In this document: positions 26,383 through 36,614 of the stretch, one piece after another
Position numbering within the stretch: the first letter of the stretch is position 1
Layout: every line of letters starts with the position of its first letter
DNA from: Bacteroidota bacterium
GTDB lineage: Bacteria; Bacteroidota; Bacteroidia; Chitinophagales; Saprospiraceae
DNA: 64,000 nucleotides
Assembly (NCBI GenBank): GCA_003045895.1
Contig: PZPC01000023.1
Coordinates: 1 to 64,000 of the forward strand
Reading direction: 5' to 3'
Notes under the pieces: generated by a model
Database searches by the model: none
Told to the model about the DNA's origin: nothing
Seen by the model: only the letters and a program-made list of their open reading frames with translations
Position numbers and translations under genes: made by a program

Positions 26383-29352
26383 CTACTGGACCAGTAACTT
26401 ACCTGCCTGCACGATCTGGTTGCCGTTGTAGATCTCGAAGAAATACAGGGCAGGAACCAGCTCGTTCCGTTGAAAAGTGAAGGTTGGTCCAGCGAATTGC
26501 TCGCGGCGAACTTGCCGCCCCAGCGCATCTCTGACGATCATCTCCACCTGTTGGCACTCGCAACCGTCGATCGTAAAGATGGCGGCGGAGTGAAAAGGAT
26601 TCGGTTGAACCCGTATATTGATTCCCGCTGACACTGGCGGTTGCTGCACTTCTACCGTGAGGCAACCGTTGGTCAGGAAGTTTTCGCAATCCAGTACGTG
26701 ACGTACCGTATTGGTAACTTCAGGAGCAATGTAATCAAAGTAGACGGCAGCACTATTTTCGAAGATTGTGCCAAGAGGAAGATTTGGTTTTTGGGATAAT
26801 GAGAACTTCACAAAACCTCTGGAATCAGCCTCCGAAGTACCGCCGTCTATGGGTACCAGATGTAAATCATTAAAAGTTATCTTCAGTATACCGCCGTTGT
26901 ACAGTTCAAAATCATAGGGATGACTGGCGGGTCCGATTGCGAGCGAACCGAAGTTCAACGCTGCGGGAAGGGTATCCCGGATAACCAAACGATTCAAAGT
27001 ATCACTTCCGGTATTAGCGAATAAAACGGTGTATTCAATATCCGTATTCGCCGTAATGATCGAATCCAGATAGCCTTTGGGATGGCCTATTAAAAGATTC
27101 GCTGCACCAGAAGTGTTTAAAATTTCTTGAACGTCAATGTCAATGTATGGATCCTGATCGTTTTCAGGAAACTGGGTAACGCTACCCGTGGTGTAATTTT
27201 CGTTGTCCGTTTGGTGGCAACCTTCCACTGCTACAGTGGGGTAGTTGTTGCCAGGGTGTCCGGCCACCTGTTCTACAATCAGGCGGTAGGTTGAACCCAT
27301 TTCGTTGGCCGAGATCGGATTGCCCAGCGGTACTTCCTGCCCAGGACCCAGTGGTGGAACCACATCCTGGATGAAGAGCAGTACATCCTCTACGATAACG
27401 TAGCTTTGGGTACCGTCGCTTGGTGCATCCCCTGCATTTTTGGCCATGAAGATAACTTCGTTGCCCACACAGCGGCCAGTCACTTCGATGCTTGACCGGT
27501 CCCAGTTGGGGTCGGGTTCGGCACAGTAGGCCACCGGATAGATACGTGTGTCGACCGTTACTGCCTGCAGGTTTTGGATGCCATCGCAGGCAACTTGCAC
27601 CGTGATGGTAAAACTGCCGCAGGTTAGTGGCCCGAGATCACCGAGTCGAACAATGATGGAGTTGGCCGTTTCCAGAGCAGTGTCCACACTGGCACTAAGG
27701 AAGGTCAATTCATCGTCGAGGATAATCTCCACGTATGCGTCACTGGCAGTAGCCGAGCCATCGTTGCAGTACTCAAAAAGGTACTGAACGGTCGAGCAAC
27801 TCGTGAGTACACCCGTACTGGCTTCTACATTCAGGTTGGCACAGCTGGTAGCTGCACTCCGCACCGGAAAATTGTAAACCAACGTGTCATAAGCGGTCGT
27901 GAAATCTACCGGAAAACTAGCGGGAGAACATACACCCCAAGCGTCGTTTTTAGGTAGCAGCGTGACGGTGTAGCTGCCGATATCTACCGGTATCAGGTAG
28001 TTGCCATTAGCGTCCGTCGTTCCGATGAACCGAGTTCCTTCGCCTTCCACCTGCACCAGCCAGTTGGCCAGGGGCAGATCGCCTGCTTCGAAAGGATTAC
28101 AGCCATTTTGTGACCAGAAAACCTTGCCGCGCAGCACGTTGGTGAAGTAGTTGCCTTCGCCGTCCACCTTAACGATGGTGAGGTCATTGATAAAGACCTG
28201 TCCGGACTGGCTACTGTAGCCGGTGATAACCAAGCCCCCGTCTGCTGCCTGCGCAATGCCTTCGCCAAAGCGGTTGTCGGAAAATTCTTCTCCTAAACTG
28301 CGTTGCCAGATGACATCGCCATCGGCGGTCATTTTGAGCACCAAAATGCTCAGGGTGCTGGTGTTGCGAGCCGTTAATCCGGTAGCTACGATGCTACCAT
28401 CTTCCAGCTCGATCACTGCTTTCAACTCGTTGCCAAAGGGACCCACTGTTATTTCACGGGTCCAGAGTGTATCTCCGTTGAAATCACTCTTTATAATGTA
28501 AGCGTTGTTGAAGTTGTCCGAAGAACCGACCAGCAAAATATTGCCGTCCTGGGTCTTGATCAAATCACTAACGTCTTCATTGTCGGATAAATCGCCGTAA
28601 ACATTCAGGGAAGCCAGGCTTCCGGTATTGTTTATACGGTAGATCGCTACGTCGTTGTCGGATGATTGTCCGTCCTTCACATTAGCGGCAAAAACATAGC
28701 CACCAGGAACCTCTACAATCCCCTGACCAGCATCCGTATAAGGCGTTCCGTATACTTCGCGCCAAACTTCGTCGGCATTGCTGTCCAGTTTCAGGAGCAG
28801 GATATCATTGTCGGTACCAACTGTGCGTTGGGTGGAACCGATTACCATGTAGCCACCGTCCGTCGTGCGAATGATCTTGCGACCACTCTGCGCCAGGCCA
28901 TTGTTGCCGTAGCGCCGGGACCAAACCAGGCCGCCGCGGGCATTGATGCGCATCAGGTAAACCTGGCTGGGTGTTCCAGCAGCGGTACCGTCTACGTCGT
29001 TGGCTTTGCCGATGACCAAAAAACTGCCGTCGGGCAATTGAATGATATCATTGGCCTGTTCGATGTAACCTTCGTCGTAGGTTTGCTGCCAAACCAGGGT
29101 GCCATCAACATCCGTGCGAACCAAATAAATGTCAAAATCTCCGTCGCTGCCAAACGACTCACTATAGCCTGCTGCCACAAAACCTTCGTCGATGGTCTGG
29201 AGAATGGAAAAACCAAAATCCTCGCTGTTTCCTCCAAAGGAAACTTCCCATCCCTGTGCGACTAACCCGGTGCTGAACGAACAAACAAACATAAAGGCCA
29301 GCGTCAAGCTTTGCCATATTTTGGTTGTTCTATGAGCCATTGCTCGTTTCAT
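26383..29352 (-). CDS. Large secreted beta-propeller-like / DUF11-like protein with T9SS type A sorting domain
   Basis: Signal peptide MKRAMAHRTTKIWQSLTLAFMFVCSFSTGLVAQ; repeated QT.DGG/VVAGYS units; C-terminal IRVQPNPFHSAAIFTIDGC...GKLLVQ; upstream in-frame ATGs also possible. Confidence 0.75.
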   Translation of the reverse strand: MKRAMAHRTTKIWQSLTLAFMFVCSFSTGLVAQGWEVSFGGNSEDFGFSILQTIDEGFVAAGYSESFGSDGDFDIYLVRTDVDGTLVWQQTYDEGYIEQANDIIQLPDGSFLVIGKANDVDGTAAGTPSQVYLMRINARGGLVWSRRYGNNGLAQSGRKIIRTTDGGYMVIGSTQRTVGTDNDILLLKLDSNADEVWREVYGTPYTDAGQGIVEVPGGYVFAANVKDGQSSDNDVAIYRINNTGSLASLNVYGDLSDNEDVSDLIKTQDGNILLVGSSDNFNNAYIIKSDFNGDTLWTREITVGPFGNELKAVIELEDGSIVATGLTARNTSTLSILVLKMTADGDVIWQRSLGEEFSDNRFGEGIAQAADGGLVITGYSSQSGQVFINDLTIVKVDGEGNYFTNVLRGKVFWSQNGCNPFEAGDLPLANWLVQVEGEGTRFIGTTDANGNYLIPVDIGSYTVTLLPKNDAWGVCSPASFPVDFTTAYDTLVYNFPVRSAATSCANLNVEASTGVLTSCSTVQYLFEYCNDGSATASDAYVEIILDDELTFLSASVDTALETANSIIVRLGDLGPLTCGSFTITVQVACDGIQNLQAVTVDTRIYPVAYCAEPDPNWDRSSIEVTGRCVGNEVIFMAKNAGDAPSDGTQSYVIVEDVLLFIQDVVPPLGPGQEVPLGNPISANEMGSTYRLIVEQVAGHPGNNYPTVAVEGCHQTDNENYTTGSVTQFPENDQDPYIDIDVQEILNTSGAANLLIGHPKGYLDSIITANTDIEYTVLFANTGSDTLNRLVIRDTLPAALNFGSLAIGPASHPYDFELYNGGILKITFNDLHLVPIDGGTSEADSRGFVKFSLSQKPNLPLGTIFENSAAVYFDYIAPEVTNTVRHVLDCENFLTNGCLTVEVQQPPVSAGINIRVQPNPFHSAAIFTIDGCECQQVEMIVRDALGRQVRREQFAGPTFTFQRNELVPALYFFEIYNGNQIVQAGKLLVQ

Positions 29353-29543
29353 CAGCGCTTGGATTAGGTCGGTTGCTTCTGTTGACATTACAAATATGGG
29401 CGTTTGCACCAGCGAAAACAAAGACATTTTTTGCCATTTGTTGATAAAAAACATAATTTTATAGTACTTTATTTTTATTCAAACTACTGTAAATCAATTT
29501 TTTGAATACTTTTACATTGTTGATTAAAAAATATTTTTTTTTG

Positions 29544-30959
29544 ATGAAAAATTCTTCTCTTATTGCTGTTTTAAAGACAATGGATAAAAAAGAGTGCCGG
29601 GATTTCGCCAAATGGCTGGCCTCTCCTTTCTTTAATCAACGTCAGGACGTAGTGGATTTGTTCCAATACCTAATGGCCGCTGACCATTTAGAAACAGAAA
29701 AATTCCTGGAAAAAGAACGAATTTATAAAAAGCTGTTCCCAAAAGCGGCTTACGACGATGCCAAATTCCGACAAATTGTGCATTTCCTCTACAAGCAACT
29801 CGAGCAATACCTGGCCTACCAGGAAATACAAGATGATAAATTTGCTTTCTCCTCGGCTTACCTGAAGGCGCTGCGCCGCAGGAAAGTCGTTAATGTTTTT
29901 TTATCCAAACAACGGCAACTGGAAAAAGAAGGCCTCGGTGGAATAGCACTCGACGCCCAGGGGCTGGAGCATTCCTTCACGCTGGCCGCCGAAACGTATA
30001 CCCTGTTGCTGGGCATCAACAAAACCAAAGACGAACACCTGCTGGGAAGCATCGAATCGTTCGACGTCAAATTTATGGCCGACAAGCTCAAGCACGCCTG
30101 TCTGGAGGCTTCGCATAATAAGGTGTTTAAAACCAATTTCCAGAGCAAGTTCATTGACGAGGTGCTGGCGATGATCAACAGCGAACCCGAGTTACTCCGG
30201 TTTCCGGCCATTGCCGTTTACTATTATGGCTACCTGATCCAGCAAAAAGACCAGGATCGCGACGCCGATTATTTTCTCTTCCGCCACACGATCAGGGAAT
30301 ATACCCACGTTTTCTCCACCTCCGAGTTAAAGGACATTTACCTCATAGCCCTCAACTACTGTATTGAACGGACCAACAAAGGCACCTTTTCCTTCATTCG
30401 GGAATTGTTCGACATCTACAAGGAATGCCTGCAGACGGGCGTTTTCATCCAGAACGGCGTACTCTCCTCGGTGACCTATATGAATATTGCCTCGGCGGGC
30501 ATCCGCCTGAAAGAGTTTGGTTGGACCAAGGAGTTCATCGATACTTACGCCCCGTACCTGGAACCCGGCAACCGGGAGAACTACCACCAGTACAACCTGG
30601 GCAAGCTGCTTTTTGAACAAAAGAAATACGCCGAAGCCATGCAGTTGCTCTTCCAGTTCGACTCGAAGCACATCTTGCTGAACTTCAACGCCAAGACCAT
30701 GCTCATGAAGATGTACTACGAGTCGGGCGAGGAAAACGCCCTGGACGCCCTGCTGGACAGTATGCGCATCTACCTCAAGCGCAAGGATGTGATTGGCTAC
30801 CACAAGGCGGTTTTTCAGAACACCCTGAAGTACACCAAAAAGCTGGTGCGCCTCAACCCCTACGACAAAGAGAAGCGCATGGCCCTGCGCACGGAGATCG
30901 AAACCGTCAGTCCGCTGACCGAGCGGCCCTGGCTGTTGGAACAGCTTAATAAAATGTAG
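29544..30959 (+). CDS. Conserved hypothetical protein (Saprospiraceae-type, 471 aa)
   Basis: MKNSSLIAVLKTMDKKECRDFAKWLASPFFNQRQDVVDLFQYL...; full-length intact ORF. Confidence 0.65.
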   Translation: MKNSSLIAVLKTMDKKECRDFAKWLASPFFNQRQDVVDLFQYLMAADHLETEKFLEKERIYKKLFPKAAYDDAKFRQIVHFLYKQLEQYLAYQEIQDDKFAFSSAYLKALRRRKVVNVFLSKQRQLEKEGLGGIALDAQGLEHSFTLAAETYTLLLGINKTKDEHLLGSIESFDVKFMADKLKHACLEASHNKVFKTNFQSKFIDEVLAMINSEPELLRFPAIAVYYYGYLIQQKDQDRDADYFLFRHTIREYTHVFSTSELKDIYLIALNYCIERTNKGTFSFIRELFDIYKECLQTGVFIQNGVLSSVTYMNIASAGIRLKEFGWTKEFIDTYAPYLEPGNRENYHQYNLGKLLFEQKKYAEAMQLLFQFDSKHILLNFNAKTMLMKMYYESGEENALDALLDSMRIYLKRKDVIGYHKAVFQNTLKYTKKLVRLNPYDKEKRMALRTEIETVSPLTERPWLLEQLNKM

Positions 30960-31040
30960 CCACTCAGAACCAGACCTCCTTATATACTGTTAATTAGAAC
31001 CAGCGCTTTTGCTGTAAAAACGCTCATAAAGCGCTTACCG

Positions 31041-31430
31041 ATGTCTAACCCCGATCCCCGTTTGCAGCTGCGCCCTGAAGTGGTTACCCAACCGACCAGC
31101 CAGCCCACCGAAGCTTTTATGCACGAAACCCTGCGGCCCATCCTCAAACTACAAAACGCGCATTTTTTGCTGATCACCCGCCATTTTCTGGCCAAGCGCA
31201 AGGTCCGGCTGGAAACCCTGAGCGCTGCCCAACGCCTACAACAGATCAGCCACAGCATCGCCCGCGACAACCGCCTGCGCGGCCTTCTCTTTGGCTGCGT
31301 GCTGGGCCAGTTTACCGAAACCGAGCTGGCTTTTTACCTCGACAATGAAAGTGAAGTCAACCGGCGCATCACCCATCTGCTGGTAGAACGGATACAGACC
31401 CAAATGGAGGTGCTGTTGCTGCCGGTTTAG
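31041..31430 (+). CDS. Conserved hypothetical protein
   Basis: 129-aa ORF, helical. Confidence 0.5.
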   Translation: MSNPDPRLQLRPEVVTQPTSQPTEAFMHETLRPILKLQNAHFLLITRHFLAKRKVRLETLSAAQRLQQISHSIARDNRLRGLLFGCVLGQFTETELAFYLDNESEVNRRITHLLVERIQTQMEVLLLPV

Positions 31431-31494
31431 CAGCAATTTTTCTAACCTTTTTGTCCTTTTTCTGTTTGGCGTATAAACAAAGGAGCTACTTTTT

Positions 31495-32193
31495 ATGGCA
31501 AATCGCAATATTTTAGTCGTCGGCGGCAGTTCCGGCATTGGCCTGGCGCTGGTAGAACAACTTTTAGCAGCGGGTGACCAGGTGTACGCGTGGTCGCGCG
31601 AGGAGCGGGGTCTGGCAGCCTTACCCGGGGTAAATTTCCAGGCGGTAGATGTCCTGCAGGACGAACTGCCGGTCGCCAGCCTGCCCGACACCCTGCACGG
31701 CCTGGCCTACTGCCCGGGCAGCATCAACCTCAAGCCTTTTCGCAGTTTAAAGCCCGCCGATTTCCAGGCTGAGCTGGATATCAACCTGCTGGGTGCCGTG
31801 CGCTGCCTCCAGGCCGTAGAACGACTCTTTAAAAAAGCCGACCAGGCCGCCGTGGTACTTTTCAGCACCGTAGCCGTGCAGCGGGGGATGGCTTTCCACG
31901 CCAGTGTGGCCGCCGCCAAAGGCGCCGTCGAAGGCCTGACGCGCTCGCTGGCCGCCGAATGGGCGCCAAAGATCCGGGTCAATGCCCTGGCACCCAGCCT
32001 GACGGATACGCCCCTGGCCGAAAAATTCCTCGCCACCGACGAAAAGCGCCAGGCTTCGGCCGAACGCCACCCCCTCCGCCGGGTAGGTACCGCCGAAGAA
32101 GTGGCCCAGCTGGCAGCCTATCTGCTCAGCCCGGCCGCCAGTTTCATTACAGGGCAAGTCATTGGGATAGACGGCGGGAAGAGTACCTTGTAA
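31495..32193 (+). CDS. SDR family oxidoreductase
   Basis: ILVVGGSSGIGLALVEQLL...AAAKGAVEGLTRSLAAEWAPKIRVNALAPSLTDTPLAEKFL...VIGIDGGKSTL. Confidence 0.9.
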   Translation: MANRNILVVGGSSGIGLALVEQLLAAGDQVYAWSREERGLAALPGVNFQAVDVLQDELPVASLPDTLHGLAYCPGSINLKPFRSLKPADFQAELDINLLGAVRCLQAVERLFKKADQAAVVLFSTVAVQRGMAFHASVAAAKGAVEGLTRSLAAEWAPKIRVNALAPSLTDTPLAEKFLATDEKRQASAERHPLRRVGTAEEVAQLAAYLLSPAASFITGQVIGIDGGKSTL

Positions 32194-32407
32194 CTTGGTG
32201 ATCCCCAGCCGTCAGGTGATGGCTGGGAACCACCACAATTTAGAAAAAAGCGTTCTCGCTGCGAATCGCCAACGCTGAAGACCTGCCAGGCTGCGGCATG
32301 GCGTCGCTGACGGAACCAGGTTTCAGAAGAAAACCCTGCTCCTTCCAACCACTTGCACCACTTAGTGAGCACTTTTCCTTACCTTAGCGCGATATGCAAA
32401 AACACGT

Positions 32408-33157
32408 ATGGGAAAGATAATTTCGTTATTGAATCATAAGGGAGGTGTAGGCAAAACCACCAGCACCATCAACATTGGTGCGGGGATGGTGGAACTCGGA
32501 AAAAAGGTCTTGTTGATCGACCTGGACCCGCAGGCCAACCTGACCCTCTCCCTGGGTATTCCGCGCCAGCCCATCACCATTTACGAAGCGATCCGGGGCG
32601 AATCCGATATACAGCCCTACCCCGCCAAACCGGGTATGGATGTGGTGATTTCCACCCTCGACCTGTCTAGCGCCGAGATGGAGTTGATCAATGAAGCCGG
32701 TCGGGAATACATCCTCCGCGAACTGTTTGAGCCGCTGCGCGAAGCTTATGACTACATTATCATCGATTGCCCCCCGTCGTTGGGTTTGCTGACGCTGAAT
32801 GCCCTTACGGCCAGCGACTACGTGGTCATTCCCCTCCAGACCGAATTCCTCGCTATGCAGGGGCTCGCCAAGATCAAGCAGGTCATCCAGAAGGTGCGCC
32901 TGCGCCTGAACAAGGAGTTGGAAATTGGGGGCGTCGTAGCCACCATGTACGACGGCCGCAAAGTCCTCAACCGCGACGTCGTGGAAACCATCAAGAAATA
33001 TTTCGGGCCGCTGGTCTTCAATACCTACATCCGCGATACGGTGGCGCTCGCCGAAGCACCCGCCCAGCAGAAGGATATTTTCGCTTACAGCCGCAACAGC
33101 TCCGGCGCCGAAGACTACCTCAACCTGGCCCAGGAAATTATTGAGCGCACGAGCTAA
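32408..33157 (+). CDS. parA: ParA/Soj family ATPase
   Basis: MGKIISLLNHKGGVGKTTSTINIGAGM...YDYIIIDCPPSLGLLTLNAL. Confidence 0.9.
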   Translation: MGKIISLLNHKGGVGKTTSTINIGAGMVELGKKVLLIDLDPQANLTLSLGIPRQPITIYEAIRGESDIQPYPAKPGMDVVISTLDLSSAEMELINEAGREYILRELFEPLREAYDYIIIDCPPSLGLLTLNALTASDYVVIPLQTEFLAMQGLAKIKQVIQKVRLRLNKELEIGGVVATMYDGRKVLNRDVVETIKKYFGPLVFNTYIRDTVALAEAPAQQKDIFAYSRNSSGAEDYLNLAQEIIERTS

Positions 33158-33318
33158 CAGGCATAAAAGTTCGGCAGCGGGAAACTGAAAAACCGAAAAA
33201 ATGCGTTATATTTATCTGTAATATCCGTAAAAAACGGATGGTGCACCTTTCAGCAGTTGTTTTTTTGTAACCAACTAGTAGGTCACTACTCTTTTTTACT
33301 GATCCTAAAAGCATGCAA

Positions 33319-33772
33319 ATTGGCCAAGAAGCGTTTCACGGAAGGATTAAATAGTTTGTTTGGGAATGACGACAAGTATCCCAAAGCAACCCTTTCCCTG
33401 TTCCCGGAAGCGACGACTGGAACGGCGCAAAAGGACGAAGAGAAGAAGAGTAGCAAAGGTTTTGCCTTCCAGCTCGACGCTTTCCTGGCCGAAGCCTTTG
33501 AATCGGCCGACAACCAGGAACGGGAAGCGGCCGCCAACGCCAACAGCAACAAGCCCCGCCGCCTGGTGGGTCTGGATTTGCTGATCCAGCAAACGACCGA
33601 CACCACGCCCAGCAACCGGCCAAAAGTTTCGGACAAGCGCCGCCTGACCCTGGCCTTCGACAAAGAACAGTTGGCCAAACTCAAAGCAATCGCAGAAGAA
33701 GAAGGCATCTACCTCAAAGACCTGATCAACCAGCTGATCGACCGTTATCTGCAAAAACAACAAAAAAAATAA
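33319..33772 (+). CDS. ParA-partner candidate: N-terminal ParB-like motif plus C-terminal RHH-like segment; likely TTG start
   Basis: LAKKRFTEGLNSLFG at the N-terminus; KRRLTLAFDKEQLAKLKAIAEEEGIYLKDLINQLIDRYLQKQ at the C-terminus; directly downstream of parA. Confidence 0.5.
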
Positions 33773-33832
33773 TCCTGGCTGCACCCGGCAACCGTCAGCC
33801 GACGGTACCTCCCGCCAACAAAAAACTACCCG

Positions 33833-35011
33833 ATGAAACGTATTCTCCTGCTCCTCTGCCTCTGCTACGGTATTGCCGACCAAGCCGCTGCTCAAGGCAT
33901 CGACTTCTTTAAAGGAGATTGGGATGCCGCCCTGGAAATGGCGCGTTCCCAGGACAAACTCATCTTTGTCGACGCCTACGCCGTCTGGTGTGGACCCTGC
34001 AAAAAGATGGCCGCCACGGTGTTTCCCGACGAAAAAGTTGGCGCTTTCTACAACCGCAATTTTGTGTCGGTGAAGATGGATATGGAAGCGCCCGAAAATG
34101 CCGTTTTCCGCGACAAGTACCCCGTAGCCGCCTTTCCCACGTTGTTCTTCATCGATGCGGCTGGCGAAGTGGTGCAAAGCCTGAAAGGCGCCCTACCCGT
34201 CGACCAGTTCATCAGCGCCGGTGAGAAGGCCATGGCCCTGTCCGAACCCAGCGAAGACTACGCCGAACAGTACGCTGGTGGCAACCGCGATGCCGAACTC
34301 GTCTACAAGTACGTGCGGGCGCTGATCCGCAACCAGGAGCCCCACCTGAAAGTCGCCAACGACTACCTCCGCACCCAGACCGACCTGGAGTCGCGGTCGA
34401 GCCTGCAATTCATCCTGCTGGCCGCCACCGAAGCCGACAGCCGGATCTTCGGGATGATGACCGAACGCAGAGCCGCTATCATCGCCATGGCCTCGGCCGA
34501 CCTCTACTACAGCCAGGTCTATTCGGCCTGTGAGGCCACCGCCGCCAAAGCCATCGAGTACAGCAGCCCCGAACTCCTGGCCGAAGCCACCGCTAAAATG
34601 GAGGCCAACTATCCCGAGAAGGCCAAGAAATTTGCCTACACCAGCGAAATGGCTTACGCCAAAGCCCACCGCGACGGAAAGACCTACGCCCGGGCCGCCC
34701 GCGCCTACGCCAGAGACATCATCGCTGGCGACGCCGAAAAACTGAACGATTTTGCCCTGGAAATCGCCAATACCTTTGCCGACGACCAACGGGCGCTCGA
34801 AGTAGCCGAATACGCCGCCAACGAAGCGATCCGCCACAACAGCGACCTCTTCCAGCACTACTACACCCTGGCGATTGTGGAAAAGAAGATGGGCAATGCC
34901 AAATTGTCCCTGGCCGCCGCCCGCAAAGCCCTTGTGCTGGCCGAAACGACTATGCCCTCGGCCGTAAAAATGCTGACCAACTTTATTGAAGAGTTGGAAA
35001 AGGAGGGGTAG
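33833..35011 (+). CDS. Secreted thioredoxin-fold protein
   Basis: Signal peptide; DKLIFVDAYAVWCGPCKKMAATVFPDEKVGAFYNRNFV (WCGPC). Confidence 0.85.
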   Translation: MKRILLLLCLCYGIADQAAAQGIDFFKGDWDAALEMARSQDKLIFVDAYAVWCGPCKKMAATVFPDEKVGAFYNRNFVSVKMDMEAPENAVFRDKYPVAAFPTLFFIDAAGEVVQSLKGALPVDQFISAGEKAMALSEPSEDYAEQYAGGNRDAELVYKYVRALIRNQEPHLKVANDYLRTQTDLESRSSLQFILLAATEADSRIFGMMTERRAAIIAMASADLYYSQVYSACEATAAKAIEYSSPELLAEATAKMEANYPEKAKKFAYTSEMAYAKAHRDGKTYARAARAYARDIIAGDAEKLNDFALEIANTFADDQRALEVAEYAANEAIRHNSDLFQHYYTLAIVEKKMGNAKLSLAAARKALVLAETTMPSAVKMLTNFIEELEKEG

Positions 35012-35035
35012 GCAAGAATAAAACGCATTAAAAAA

Positions 35036-35078
35036 GCGGGTCGGTAATTTGTAACAAATTACCGACCCGCTTTTTTTT
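35036..35078. terminator. Bidirectional intrinsic terminator
   Basis: AAAAA-GCGGGTCGGTAATTT-GTAAC-AAATTACCGACCCGC-TTTTTTTT. Confidence 0.9.
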
Positions 35079-35115
35079 CGTCATAGCGGCACACAACTAA
35101 CTGCCAGCTATTACG

Positions 35116-36612
35116 CTACTGCTGCCCCTGCACCACAATCGTTTTCACCAGGGTGCCCTTGGGCAATTGGCTGGTGAGTTCCATGCCGTTGAGGATGGCG
35201 AGTTCTTCGAGGCGGTCGCTGGGTTGGCGGTAGGTGGCAAAAACCTCGCGCAGGCTCATGGCTCTGGGCAGTACCACCACCTTGAGGCGATCGGCTTGCC
35301 GGTTGAGTTTATCGGGATCGCTGAGGGTGTTGAAGCCCGTCATGGTAGCGAGCAGCTGGCCCCGGTAGGTCGGGAAGTCCTGCTCCGTGGACAGGCCCAG
35401 GAAATGGTAGATGAGTTCGCCGTACTGGATGTAGTAGGACAAGGTCTTGAGCACCTGCTGGGCAGGTTGGCCGTTGGCGTCCTGGCCTTCCTGCACCAGG
35501 TCGGCGTACACCTCCAAAGCCGATAGACCGTTCACCGTGCGGCGTTGGCTGCCGGTGGTTTGCAGCTTGAATTTTTCGGCGGTGGCCTGTGCTGCGGCTT
35601 CCAGGGAAGCGCCCTGGCCCAGTTGCAAGAGAATCACGGCTTTGCCGTCCTTCGGCGCCATTTGTACCTGCTGGGGCGAATTGAGCAGCTGCCAGTCGCG
35701 GGGGACAGGGTACTGAAACTTCAGCTCGGGGTGGTAAAAGCTGCTGTTTTCCACAAATCCCTGGCGCGGGTCTTCGCCGTACATCATCCCGTCGATCAGG
35801 CGGAGGTAGCTGTCACGGTTAACCGCATAGGGCCCCGCGTTGCTTTTGCGTTGCCACTGGTCGGCCAGTTGGCCCACCCGCACGTTGCGATTGGCCGGGT
35901 CGGAGTGGGTGGACAAAAACGTGGGCAGGCGGCCTTCGGGGCCACCGGTTAAGCGGTCGAGGGTCTTGAAGAAGCCCGCCATTTCGTGGGCGTCGTAACC
36001 AATTTTCGAGGAATATTCCACGCCCAGTCCGTCCGATTCACTTTCGGCGTCGCGGCCATATTTGAGGAGCAACAGCTGCATAGCCTGGCTGGCTTCGTTG
36101 CCCAGCTGGGCAAACTGCGGCGAGATGATCATCCCCGCGATCAATCCTACCTGAGCCAGAACGGTGCGGCTGTACTGGCGGGCCGAGTGGCGCGCCGTCA
36201 CGTGCCCGATCTCGTGGCCCAAGACGCCGGCAAACTGGGCTTCGTTGTTGAAGTGTGCCATAATCCCCCGGGTGAAATAGACGTAGCCACCCGGCAAGGC
36301 AAAAGCATTGACGACCGGCGAGTCGAGCAGCTTGAATTCATACTTCAGTTCCGGGCGGTGAGAGACCGCGGCCATCTCCTGCCCCTTCTCATTGAGAAAA
36401 GCCTGCATGGCCTCGTCCTGGTAGACGCCGAATTCGGCGACAACCGAAGGGTCCGACTGCTGCCCCATGGCGAGTTCCTGGGATTCGGACATCAGCATAA
36501 ACTGCTTTTTGCCGGTGACGGGGTTGCGCGCGCAGCCATCCCAGAAAAAGGAAAGGGTCAGCACGAACAGCGTGAGCACCAATCCCCGGTAAGGCACTAG
36601 ATTGCGTTTCAT
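35116..36612 (-). CDS. M48 family Zn metalloprotease lipoprotein with C-terminal LysM-like segment
   Basis: VLGHEIGHVTARHSARQYSR; ...SLREVFATYRQPSDRLEELAILNGMELTSQLPKGTLVKTI; lipobox-like FFWDGCARNP. Confidence 0.85.
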   Translation of the reverse strand: MKRNLVPYRGLVLTLFVLTLSFFWDGCARNPVTGKKQFMLMSESQELAMGQQSDPSVVAEFGVYQDEAMQAFLNEKGQEMAAVSHRPELKYEFKLLDSPVVNAFALPGGYVYFTRGIMAHFNNEAQFAGVLGHEIGHVTARHSARQYSRTVLAQVGLIAGMIISPQFAQLGNEASQAMQLLLLKYGRDAESESDGLGVEYSSKIGYDAHEMAGFFKTLDRLTGGPEGRLPTFLSTHSDPANRNVRVGQLADQWQRKSNAGPYAVNRDSYLRLIDGMMYGEDPRQGFVENSSFYHPELKFQYPVPRDWQLLNSPQQVQMAPKDGKAVILLQLGQGASLEAAAQATAEKFKLQTTGSQRRTVNGLSALEVYADLVQEGQDANGQPAQQVLKTLSYYIQYGELIYHFLGLSTEQDFPTYRGQLLATMTGFNTLSDPDKLNRQADRLKVVVLPRAMSLREVFATYRQPSDRLEELAILNGMELTSQLPKGTLVKTIVVQGQQ

Positions 36613-36614
36613 AG

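Noticed and set aside
33347-34177. 276-aa minus-strand ORF spanning the ParA-partner and thioredoxin genes
   Set aside because: Crosses two well-supported + strand genes; no domain recognised.
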